Below, piece after piece: positions 55,762-64,000 of a stretch of 64,000 bases of DNA; the stretch's first letter is position 1, and each line of letters begins with the position of its first letter. Both the position numbers and the translations under genes were made by a program. A model generated the notes under the pieces. That model had not been told where the DNA came from, did no database searches, and saw only the letters and a list, made by a program, of their open reading frames with translations. The DNA comes from Artemisia argyi (Eukaryota; Streptophyta; Magnoliopsida; Asterales; Asteraceae): positions 109,190,706-109,254,705 of the forward strand of contig CM060697.1 of NCBI GenBank assembly GCA_030686995.1, read 5' to 3'.

Positions 55762-56002
55762 GGTACCACATCTTTAATAATTGTGTTCCGTTAAGGGACA
55801 TATCAATATACACTATAAGCATTGCAAGATATGGATGAGTTGTAATAATTTCGGATATTTTCAAATCTAGCCGAAATACATGTTCTGTATGAGGATGTAT
55901 TCAGTATTTTTGTATTAGTATATGTCCTTGCATTATCTTTGTGCTTTGTTATAGCACTATGTACATGGCTTGCTCGCTATCGCATTTGGTTTGGCCTACA
56001 CT

Positions 56003-56008
56003 AATAAA
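56003..56008 (+). promoter_or_regulatory. Poly(A) signal of the Rossmann-protein gene
   Basis: AATAAA about 240 bp after the stop codon, in a T-rich 3' flank; best candidate among the near-matches. Confidence 0.5.
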
Positions 56009-56398
56009 GATCTGAACTTATCGTCTCCATGGGACAGCTTGATTAATACTCCCACGCATGCTTTCCTGTCAATATACACTAACAATTAACTAAGCCCAAG
56101 TAGAGGTGGATATATGGGCAAGTCAGACATTTGTTAGATAACGAGTCAAGCAGTGTGAGTCACATTGGGTCACACTTCTTTTGGAGTTTTTAATAACCTT
56201 GCCCTTCTTAGCAACGATATATACGGGGTTTTAAGCATTTGTCAACACTTTAGGCAACCCATCTTCCTTTTTAGCTGAAGTTTTAAAAGTTTGCCCATTC
56301 GACCCAGTGTTGTTTACAGCAAACTCATATCAACCCAATTATAAATTTATAAGTAGGAAGTCAAAACTACTACATCTACGGAATCACTCAGTAAAGAA

Positions 56399-57022
56399 CT
56401 AAAGATTCTGTTCGGAACATACCATGATGCTAGAAGTCTCTCTGCTGAAAAGTATGAATCTGCGTCTCCTGGTAACTTTGTTGGTCTTAGTCTTAGATTC
56501 GAGAGAATTGATAAGGTCATCAAACGACGTATATGAAGAACAGCTTCTACTACTGCCACCTCCACCACTACCTTTGCTGCTGATATCCTGGAAACTATCC
56601 CAGCTCCATGAACTAAACTTGGGTGATGATATCTCCTTACGCATGGATTTACTCCATGGCATCTTAATCATGCACTTACTTTTAGTAACCATCCTATCTG
56701 GTGAGCACCAAGAGTAAATGCCTCCAGAAGGTCCATGCAACACAGTTGTGGGTGACGTTACAGAACTGAACATTCTTGGAGGGAGATCTAAAGACCTGAT
56801 AGATTTGAACTCTAGTGGTGGCAGATCATTGGCGGTAGCGGTGGTGGTGGATCTTGGTTTTCCGGGTGTCACCTCCCATTGAAATGGGATGGTGGCTATA
56901 GTTTGTGGTGGTGAACTAAACCCATCATGTAGGTCAGTTTTATTAAAACGTTGTGAAAGCAGTAATAACTTAGGTGGTGTAGCGTTAGGTTCTTCCAAAT
57001 CCTCTTCTAACATCGTATTCAT
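56399..57022 (-). CDS. DUF688-like proline/serine-rich protein
   Basis: A single-exon frame of 207 residues. The N-terminal part contains IPFQWEVTPGKPR (about residues 45-57), the hallmark of a plant-specific family usually labelled DUF688 or hydroxyproline-rich-like. A middle block has LDLPPRMFSS and YSWCSPDRM. A Ser/Gly-rich stretch (SSKGSGGGGSSRSCSSYTSF) follows, then a basic end with TRRRRFILF. No signal peptide or membrane segment is evident. The molecular function of the family is unknown to me. Met4 (MLEEDLEEP) could be the true start, since a TATA-like CCATATATATACA lies only about 24-36 nt upstream of the first ATG. The gene converges tail to tail with the Rossmann-protein gene, about 640 bp away. 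Confidence 0.8.
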   Translation of the reverse strand: MNTMLEEDLEEPNATPPKLLLLSQRFNKTDLHDGFSSPPQTIATIPFQWEVTPGKPRSTTTATANDLPPLEFKSIRSLDLPPRMFSSVTSPTTVLHGPSGGIYSWCSPDRMVTKSKCMIKMPWSKSMRKEISSPKFSSWSWDSFQDISSKGSGGGGSSRSCSSYTSFDDLINSLESKTKTNKVTRRRRFILFSRETSSIMVCSEQNL

Positions 57023-57045
57023 CTTTATTTCAAACCATACATCCC

Positions 57046-57060
57046 TGTATATATATGGTT
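57046..57060 (-). promoter_or_regulatory. TATA-like motif
   Basis: CCATATATATACAGG on the minus strand, just upstream of the DUF688-like frame. If it is used, the 5' UTR is very short. Confidence 0.35.
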
Positions 57061-57387
57061 ATTTGAGGTGAGCTGGAATGTACCTGAGAAGAAAAAGTGC
57101 AAGTTCATTGTTTTTGCAGGCCTAGTTGAAATGTCAAAATTACCCTTAAACTTTGCTAGTGTAGTTGTTTACAATGACCAGGTAATTCTTTATGTTACTA
57201 ACAGCATCTTTTAAACGGCTTGTAGCCATAGTCCAGGACATATGTTTGGAGACATGATAGCAAGAGATGCTTTATACAAACACTTTCATCCGAATGCGCT
57301 ATTTTGGTTCCATCTCTTCAATGCCCTGAAATATTTAAACAGTGCACCTTAATTTGACACGATAAATATATTTGCAGTCAGCTATAG

Positions 57388-57389
<2 letters not shown>

Positions 57390-57432
<43 letters not shown>
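57390..57432. repeat. A homopolymer
   Basis: About 43 A residues. Confidence 0.95.
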
Positions 57433-57434
<2 letters not shown>

Positions 57435-58082
57435 GTAATTATTATGTTTTTTTAAAACTGCGCATTTTTTTCTGAAAATTATTTTGAGTTGGAAGGAGTA
57501 TGTAACACTAATTCAAATGACATGTCCCGATCATGTTACCAAAAAAACCTTTGTGATTCTTTTACTTAAAAATGGTTTGTACATTTTTTTATGACCGACT
57601 AGTCATTTCCTTATTAGGGAAAAATATCCATCAGTTTTCAAACAAATAAAGTCCAAAAAGTAACTATTTATAGTCTTTTAACAGTGACAAGTTAATAACT
57701 GCATTTACAGAGCACTTAAGATCACCCATTTATAGAGATTGACGCCTTGATGATCTCATCTCATATAATGCTAAAATGACACTAGTTACGGCTGAATATG
57801 TATTTACATAGATTTGTGTTATGGTTCAAAACTTCAAATCTAACTCTAGTTGAACCAACTCATAATTATTTGCTATTTTTTTTTCTTCCTGTTTTTAACA
57901 ATGGTTAAGCTTTAAATATGATTAGAAAACATAAAGACATACGGTACATTACAATAATAACATATTAAATACAAGTAATAAATATCATTGCTGTATGAGG
58001 AATTGAGGATGGATTTAAATAGAAACTGGATGACTTATTAGGATTTACGAGTTTAATGTTTAGCCAATATTGTAACTTTGTT

Positions 58083-58262
58083 GGAGGAGGAGTTCTAGAC
58101 TCACACACATTTTACAAAATTTCTCCCACATAATGAGGTGGAATGCATCTTAGCCACCCAATGCTCAACTTGGTCAATTAATGCTCTCACATGAGTGGCT
58201 AAGATGCATGTCACCTCATTGTGTGGGAGAAATTTTGTAAAATATGAGTGAGTCTAGCACTC
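58083..58262. mobile_element. Long-TIR MITE in the left arm
   Basis: Inverted ends of about 70 bp: GGAGTTCTAGACTCACACAC and ATTTTACAAAATTTCTCCCA, then ATGAGGTGG...GCATCTTAGCCAC, mirrored at the right. The opposite arm of the inverted repeat lacks it. Confidence 0.75.
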
Positions 58263-58545
58263 CTCTTGTTGAAGATAGTCATGTAAACTCGACTGTAAGT
58301 AAATAAAAAATGACGATAATCACCCACAATTACAAATGTTTGCCGTATACAAATGCAACCATGGACTTAAAAAATCATTGTATTGTTTGTTTACTTTTTC
58401 ACAACTAGCATCTATAGATTTCTTACCATACATGATTCAAATTATCACTCGTTGCTCGAATGTACTCCTAGTTCTTTTCAGTACCCCGGCGAAGTGACTT
58501 TCATCTCTAGCTATCACAACTATAGAAGCACTTACGCTCAGTTCT

Positions 58546-58950
58546 CGAGTTGGAAAGGAAGAGGAAAGGAAAGGAAATTGATAGGTTTTTGTGTTCTTGA
58601 GTTTTTTTAAAGAAGGAAAGGGAATTGGAAAGGAAATAGGGAGGAAGTTTAGTTAAGTAAATCTTCCTCCCACTTTTGGGAGGAAAGAGAAAGGAAAAGG
58701 AAACTTATGTTGTGTAAAAACTGATATACCTTTTTTAAAACATTTTACATTAACAACTAAAGGGCATATATGTAATTTCATCAAGTTATTTTCTTTTTCC
58801 TCTCACTCAAGAACATGATTATCATTACTTTCCTTTCCCTTTCCTCTATCTCAAGAACATAACAACTAACACCTACTTTCTTTTTCCCTTTCTTTTCTCT
58901 TTCCTATTCTTTTCCATTTCCCTTCACTTAAAATCATCCGTCTCATTTTA
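58546..58950. mobile_element. TIR-like element rich in GGAAAGGAAA, in the spacer
   Basis: Left end ACGCTCAGTTCTCGAGTTGG resembles the end of the element at 61600. GGAAAGG words occupy the left half and TTTCCTTTCC the right half, making a long imperfect palindrome. The right boundary is uncertain. Confidence 0.5.
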
Positions 58951-59210
58951 AGTATCCATGTACCTTTTGGAGGTGTCACCCTCCACCTAACCTCCTCACC
59001 ATTCACACCATTGTGTGAGTATGGAAGAAAAATAGGAGTGAGTGTTGAGGGTGCTCACCACTCGGTACCCGTGCAAGTTTTTATTATTTATTTGATTTAT
59101 GAGTTTGTGTGCGTTATTTTGTGAGATATGTTTGAAAGGTGAGAGAGTGATGACCATTGAATGTAGTCTAATCACAAATATCTTTAGAAACCTGTTGCAA
59201 AAACTTATGG

Positions 59211-59430
59211 TGCGTTTGGTATTCCGGAATGGGAATTAAAGAATGAATTTATTTCAATCATGTGTTTGTTTAAGATGTAAATCTTTCAAATATAGAAATG
59301 AAATATAGATATGTTTCATACTTCATATCACTCAAAAATGAAATATATTAATCTTTCATTCCTGAGGGGCGCACGTTATATCTATACTCATACCCATTAT
59401 GATTCATGCCCACATACCAAACGCACCCTT
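59211..59430. mobile_element. Tourist/PIF-Harbinger-like MITE
   Basis: GGTGCGTTTGGTATTCC on the left and ATACCAAACGCACCC on the right, bounded by TTA. It lies inside the spacer of the large inverted repeat. Confidence 0.7.
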
Positions 59431-59606
59431 AGCTTTGAAGTTGGATGATGTGCCAACAATAGGGCCATCACAATTATGCATACAGGCCATATTCATGTTG
59501 TATAATGTACCAAAAAAAGGTCATTAGCATAAGAAAAATGATTGAGAGGCTTAAAAATGTGACTAATTATGTGCCAAACATAATTAGATTGAACTGTTAA
59601 GGGGTT

Positions 59607-59701
59607 TTTTTTTTTTTTTTTTTTTTTTTTCAAGTGTCCATCATACTATGAAAAGTAGTACTTAAAGGTCAAATAGGTAAAGTAGTAAGTGAACTGTTAA
59701 G

Positions 59702-59747
<46 letters not shown>
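59607..59747. repeat. Two T homopolymers after a repeated GAACTGTTAAGGG
   Basis: GAACTGTTAAGGG at 59591 and again at 59691 each precedes a long T tract (about 25 and 43 nt). Confidence 0.8.
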
Positions 59748-59750
<3 letters not shown>

Positions 59751-60130
59751 GATAAACTAAAATAGTAAGATGGATGCTTAAAATAAGACGGATAAAATAT
59801 ATTATTTAAGCTTCTTGAAGTGCTTCTATGGTTGTGATAGCTCGAGAGAGGAAGAAAGTCACTTCTGGGTACTGAAAAAAATTAGGAGTACACTCGAGCA
59901 CGAGTTATAACTTGAATCATGTATGGTAAAAAACATCTATAGATACTAGTTGTGAAAAAGTAACAAACCACAAAATAATATTTACTCAACATGATGCACT
60001 TGTCTACACCAGAAATTTGTAATTGTGGGTATTACGTAATTTTATTGTGATTGTCGTCATATTCTTGATTGACTTACAGTCGAGTTTACATGACCTTTTT
60101 TTTATTTTTTTATATCTTTTATTTTTTTTT

Positions 60131-61248
60131 AAAGTAATTACCAAAGTGAACCGTATAGTGAGTGAATTTACGAGAATGAACTCTTTTCACATACTTTACC
60201 AAAATGACCAAAATACGTCGCAATCAACCTTTTTCATTTTACAGTCGCCCAAATCATCGCCTAATCAATAAGTATTCGCCGGGTATCAAATGAAAACACC
60301 CTTTCCAAAGTACACACCATCATGAACGACATCGTTGTGGGTTGCTTTGTTTGATTTCCATACGTTGGAAGAAGCCCAATAACGTCTTTTTGTTCAAGAA
60401 AAGAACCTCCACATGTGCATTCTTACATTAGTAACCTGTGCTATTCTATTATTCCTATTCACAAGTAAGTTATTTTATGTCTTTAAATATTACTAGTACA
60501 GCCTGTATTGCATTTTCTTACAATCCATTTACAAAAGATTATCTTGTATTTTATTGTATGTTAAAATCACCTCGCCTAGCAAACCTTTACATTATCTTGT
60601 ATTTTATTGTATGTCAAAATCACCTCGCCTAGCAAACCTTTACATCGCCTAGACCCAGCATGCAAATACAAAACTCATGCAAATACAAAAATCACCTCGC
60701 CTAGGACCTCGTGTAGGGCTTTGCATAGGACCTCGCCTTGTATGCCTAGTGACTCGCCTAGGGCTTGCCTTGACCTCGCCTAGGGATTGCCTATGGCCTC
60801 GCTAGGACCTCGCCTGGACCTCACAACGCCAAGACTCCACCTCGCCTAGGGGCACGCCTAGACTCGCGTAGGCCTCGCTTAGAGCCTCGCGTAGACTCAG
60901 GCTCGCGTAGCCATGTTGACCTCGCTCACAACCTCGCGTAAGACATTTCACCTCGCCTGAATTTCACTTCCACCTAGTAGACTCAACTCCACCTCGCCTC
61001 TAAACCTCGCATACACATCGCCTAAAACCCTTACCTCGCATAAACATCGCCTACATCTCGCCCAGCTTCTAAATGTCAGTACGCCTCGCCTACACCTCGC
61101 CCCTTATACATGTATACTACATCTAACGGTTAGAAAGTAATTTAGTAATAGATCTAACGGATAATATCAAAAAGTTCATTTTCGATAATTTTATGTGCGA
61201 GGTTTATATACGTAAACTACTAGTATAAAGTGTTCATTTAAGTAATTT

Positions 61249-61250
<2 letters not shown>
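60131..61250. mobile_element. TIR element with a reiterated CTCGCCTAG array
   Basis: The ends are inverted: GTAATTACCAAAGTGAAC on the left, GCAAATTACTTAAATGAAC in reverse complement on the right. Subterminal TTAC..AAATGAAC-like words occur several times. The interior 60560-61110 is a GC-rich stretch made of degenerate ACCTCGCCTAG units at irregular spacing. It interrupts the right arm of the large inverted repeat and shares both ends with 13037-13731. No coding frame. Confidence 0.65.

Positions 61251-61284
<34 letters not shown>
61251..61284. repeat. T homopolymer
   Basis: About 34 T residues at the element border. Confidence 0.85.
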
Positions 61285-61285
<1 letters not shown>

Positions 61286-61545
61286 TTAAATCGCCAACAA
61301 AGTTACAATATTGGCTAAACATTAAACTCGTAAATCCTACAAGTCATCCGGTTTCTATTTAAATACATCCTCAATTCCTCATACAGTAATGATATTTATT
61401 ACTCGTATTTAATCTGTTACTCCATATTATTGTAATGTACTGTATGTCTGTATGTTTTCTAATCATGTTTAAAGCTTAATCGTTGCTAAAAAAGGAAGAA
61501 AAAAAATAGTAGCAAATAATAATGAGTTGGTTCAACTAGAGTTAG

Positions 61546-61548
<3 letters not shown>

Positions 61549-61577
<29 letters not shown>

Positions 61578-61599
61578 CTCTCTCTCTCTCTCTCTCTCT
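61549..61599. repeat. T tract plus (CT)n
   Basis: T run followed by about ten TC units. Confidence 0.9.
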
Positions 61600-62077
61600 T
61601 ACGCTGCGTTCTCGAGTTTTTCTAGGTGGGAATAGAAATGATGTGAAAAGAAGAGAAAAGAAATGAAAAGGAAAGGAAAGAAATTTGATTTTATATTTCG
61701 TGTTCTTGAGTTGAAATGAAAGGAAAGGAAATGAAATAATGTTGTGTTCTCGAGTTGGGAAGAAAAGAAAGAAAAAGAGACATAATTACATTTATGCACT
61801 TTTAGATATGTTCATTTTATCATAAGAGTCGAATATGAGTAAATATTGAAAGTTATATTGGTCATTATATACTAAATAGTGCGAGTGTAAAATACTTTCC
61901 GTCCAAATCCGCCCATATTTGGGCGGAAAATTCTTATAGGAAAATCACTAGAATTTTCCTATCATTTCCTTCCTGTTTCCTTTCCTTTCTGTCCAAAAAA
62001 AACTCGAGAACACAATAAAATTTCAATTTCCTATCATTTCCTTTCCTTTTAAAAAATAACTCGAGAACGGAGCGTTA
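61600..62077. mobile_element. TIR element with CTCGAG/GGAAAGGAAA words
   Basis: Left TTACGCTGCGTTCTCGAG; right (reverse complement) CTAACGCTCCGTTCTCGAG. Purine-rich GAAAGGAAA repeats occupy the left half and their complements the right half. It is part of the roughly 0.9 kb that interrupts the right arm, and a relative lies in the spacer at 58546. Confidence 0.72.
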
Positions 62078-62173
62078 GTGAAGGCACATGAGACCCATCT
62101 ATTTAATATTATTACTTTTCCTATTTAGGCCCACTAATTCCACTATGATGTGGAGAGTGTGAAATATAAGACT

Positions 62174-62195
62174 CCCCCCCCCCCCCCCCCCCCCC
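62174..62195. repeat. C homopolymer
   Basis: 22 C residues, unusual in this A+T-rich setting. Confidence 0.95.
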
Positions 62196-62774
62196 AATTA
62201 AGATGATGCAATGAAATGTGAGACCCATTTTCCTCTTAACTAACAAAAAAATAAACAGTCATTTAGATTTGTTCAAAAAAAAAAAACTAAAGTTAAATTT
62301 GCACCACATAACACAAGGGAGGAGATGATTTACACATTTTCATATTTGATTGATACACTTCAAAACGTGAATTAAATGGTTGTATTATAAATATAAAGTG
62401 CTTAAATTGTTTATACATTAAGTCTCTCAATCAAATTTATAAGTGATTTATATCACAATCTATGTAAATACATATTTAGCCGTAATTATATCATTTTAGC
62501 ACTATATGAGATGAGATCATCAAGGTGTCATGGACTCATTGCCTCACTGGTGAGATCTTAAGTGCCCTGTCAATGCAATTATTAACGTGTCACTGTTAAA
62601 AACTATAAATGGTTACTTGCACTTTATTTGTTTGAAAACTTCGATGGACATTTTTCCCTAATAAGGAAATAACTAGTCAGCCATAAAAAAATTTACAAAT
62701 CATTTTTCAGTAGAAGAACCACAAAGAAAGTTGTGAATAATATAGCAATTTACCAAATTACATATAATGATATT

Positions 62775-63093
62775 AAGGGTCCGTTTGGTTTATAAGTAGT
62801 TTTGGAATAGGATTTGGATTTGGTTTAAGATTTAAAAAGAGACAATATATTTATTAAATTTATTTTATAATAAAATTATAATAAAAGAAAATATTATTTA
62901 AAAATTTAAATAAAAATGGTATGTGAGAATAGAAAGTTATGGGTCCCATGAGTTTTGTCAAAAGACTCCAAGTTGATGCCGAATGAAATTTCATTATATC
63001 TATCATTTCTTCTGTTAAAAGAGTGAACCAAACAACACATTATTGTCACATTAAACTTAAAATCATATCAAAGTATCAAACCAAAAGCACCCT
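62775..63093. mobile_element. Tourist-like MITE
   Basis: GGGTCCGTTTGGTTT on the left and AAACCAAAAGCACCC on the right, with TAA at both borders. Confidence 0.65.
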
Positions 63094-63123
63094 AAAATTA
63101 CAAACATCAATCAAAGCTTTAGG

Positions 63124-63481
63124 GCATGTTTGGTTTCTAAGTTTTGGAATGAGGGAATTTTTTCATTCTAAGATTTAATTGTTTGGTTCAATTTTTTGAG
63201 AATTTATGTAGGCTCAAGAATGATATATTGATACATATCATATATGGTGTCTTTTGTAAATAAAAACATATAATGAGTCTCACATTTATATCTTAACTCA
63301 CAATATATACATAAATTAATTATTAAAAAATAAAACTACCCACTTTTCCTTTAATAAATTATTTATCAACTATTAAAATAAAATTTTAATAAAATATTAA
63401 TTTTTTCTCTAACCTCATTTTCTTTCATTCTAAACCGATCCTAAATCTGATTCTAAATCCTTTTACAACCCAAATGGGCCC
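63124..63481. mobile_element. Tourist-like MITE
   Basis: GGGCATGTTTGGTTT on the left and CAACCCAAATGGGCCC on the right, bounded by TTA. It lies about 30 bp from the preceding MITE. Confidence 0.6.
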
Positions 63482-63621
63482 TTAAATAATTGTATAAGGG
63501 TAAAACTATCATTTTTCAAAAAATAGAAAAGAAAAACCGGTAACGATTATATTTTTCATAATTTGTGTTCTTTTTCTTTTGTCTCGGGACAACTATTTTG
63601 AGACGTAAGGAGTAGTATATG

Positions 63622-64000
63622 TTGGGTCAACTCAGTGCCCAGTAGTCATTGAACAAGATTTAAACATAAATTAATATAAAGTCAAGAAGACTCACTGATA
63701 ATGAAATCAGCGAGCAACCTCAGCAAAGTTCAAGTCAGACATCAGCAAGGAAGTTAAAGATTACGTAAAGATATACTCGCTAGCTGATACGGAGTCAACT
63801 AGTATGTAGAGGAAATGAAGCTGAAAAAAGAAGGTTCATCAGGGTTTGACATTTGACAATACCTTGATTAACCTATCAGTTCTCTCATAATCCAACAGAG
63901 CATAGCTCGTAAACATCTCTTTAGATATTTGGGCGAGACTTTTCAAGAATGCGAAAAAAGATGGATAAAGTGCATTTTGGATTAAGTCAAAGCAAGTTGG
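63622..64000 (+). repeat. Possible LTR start, cut by the window end
   Basis: TGTTGGGTCAACTCAGTGCC opens non-coding sequence that resembles LTR starts (TGTTGG). TGTTGGGTCAGTGTTCAATA at about 39082 is similar. The rest lies outside the window. Confidence 0.3.

Larger units (their letters stand above)
57552..62726. repeat. Large imperfect inverted repeat
   Basis: Left arm blocks 57552-57840, 57840-58082 and 58263-58545 match, in reverse complement, right arm blocks 62726-62440, 61550-61300 and 60110-59815. Examples: CATACATGATTCAAATTAT / ATAACTTGAATCATGTATG, and GCCAATATTGTAACTTTGTTGG / CCAACAAAGTTACAATATTGGC. The spacer is 58546-59814. Insertions interrupt both arms. No coding frame is conserved between arms. 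Confidence 0.85.

Noticed and set aside
56424..56717. Plus-strand open frame rich in Leu and Pro
   Set aside because: It is antisense to the DUF688-like gene; its low-complexity leucines come from the complement of Ser/Gly codons.
60560..61110. CTCGCCTAG repeats considered as a CRISPR-like array
   Set aside because: Units are degenerate and irregularly spaced without constant repeat-spacer structure, and this is a plant genome.

Overview
This is a plant nuclear genome window: A+T-rich, with short exons split by GT-AG introns and dense transposon remnants. No microbial gene architecture is present. The gene set and repeat style suit a eudicot, perhaps Asteraceae, but the species is a guess. 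I rebuilt the exon structures by hand from reading frame, splice sites and recalled family similarity, so they are predictions.

Region by region. 0.66-2.94 kb (+): a 4-exon KEOPS subunit Pcc1/LAGE3 gene. 2.97-3.71 kb: a decayed, internally deleted copy of the next gene. 4.45-6.79 kb (-): a 9-exon ABI-1-like (ABIL) gene, a SCAR/WAVE complex subunit. 7-15.9 kb: no convincing gene, but many small DNA transposons (hAT-like, Stowaway, Helitron-like). 15.9-18.8 kb (-): kinetochore gene SPC24, whose second intron reads in frame only as an AT-AC intron. 19-22 kb: repeats. 22.3-27.5 kb and 38.5-42.5 kb (-): two intact tandem AMT2-type ammonium transporters with matching 4-exon structures. Between them lies a 7.8 kb Ty1/copia retrotransposon with a broken gag-pol, plus an extra tandemly duplicated LTR. 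43.5-47.0 kb: a truncated, oppositely oriented copia copy. 47-51 kb: repeats only. 51.5-55.8 kb (+): a 7-exon plastid-targeted NAD(P)-binding Rossmann protein. 56.4-57.0 kb (-): a single-exon DUF688-like protein. 57.5-62.7 kb: a large imperfect inverted repeat interrupted by several transposons. 62.8-64 kb: two Tourist-like MITEs and a possible LTR start.

The genes are ordinary housekeeping, transport and cytoskeleton genes and do not form a pathway. The most unusual signals are the AT-AC intron in SPC24; a recurring class of small TIR elements whose interiors reiterate a private short word (GATC, ACCCGAGTTG, CTCGCCTAG, TGTGCGC, TCTGAATC); the insertion history recorded by comparing the two AMT2 copies; and the 5 kb inverted repeat.
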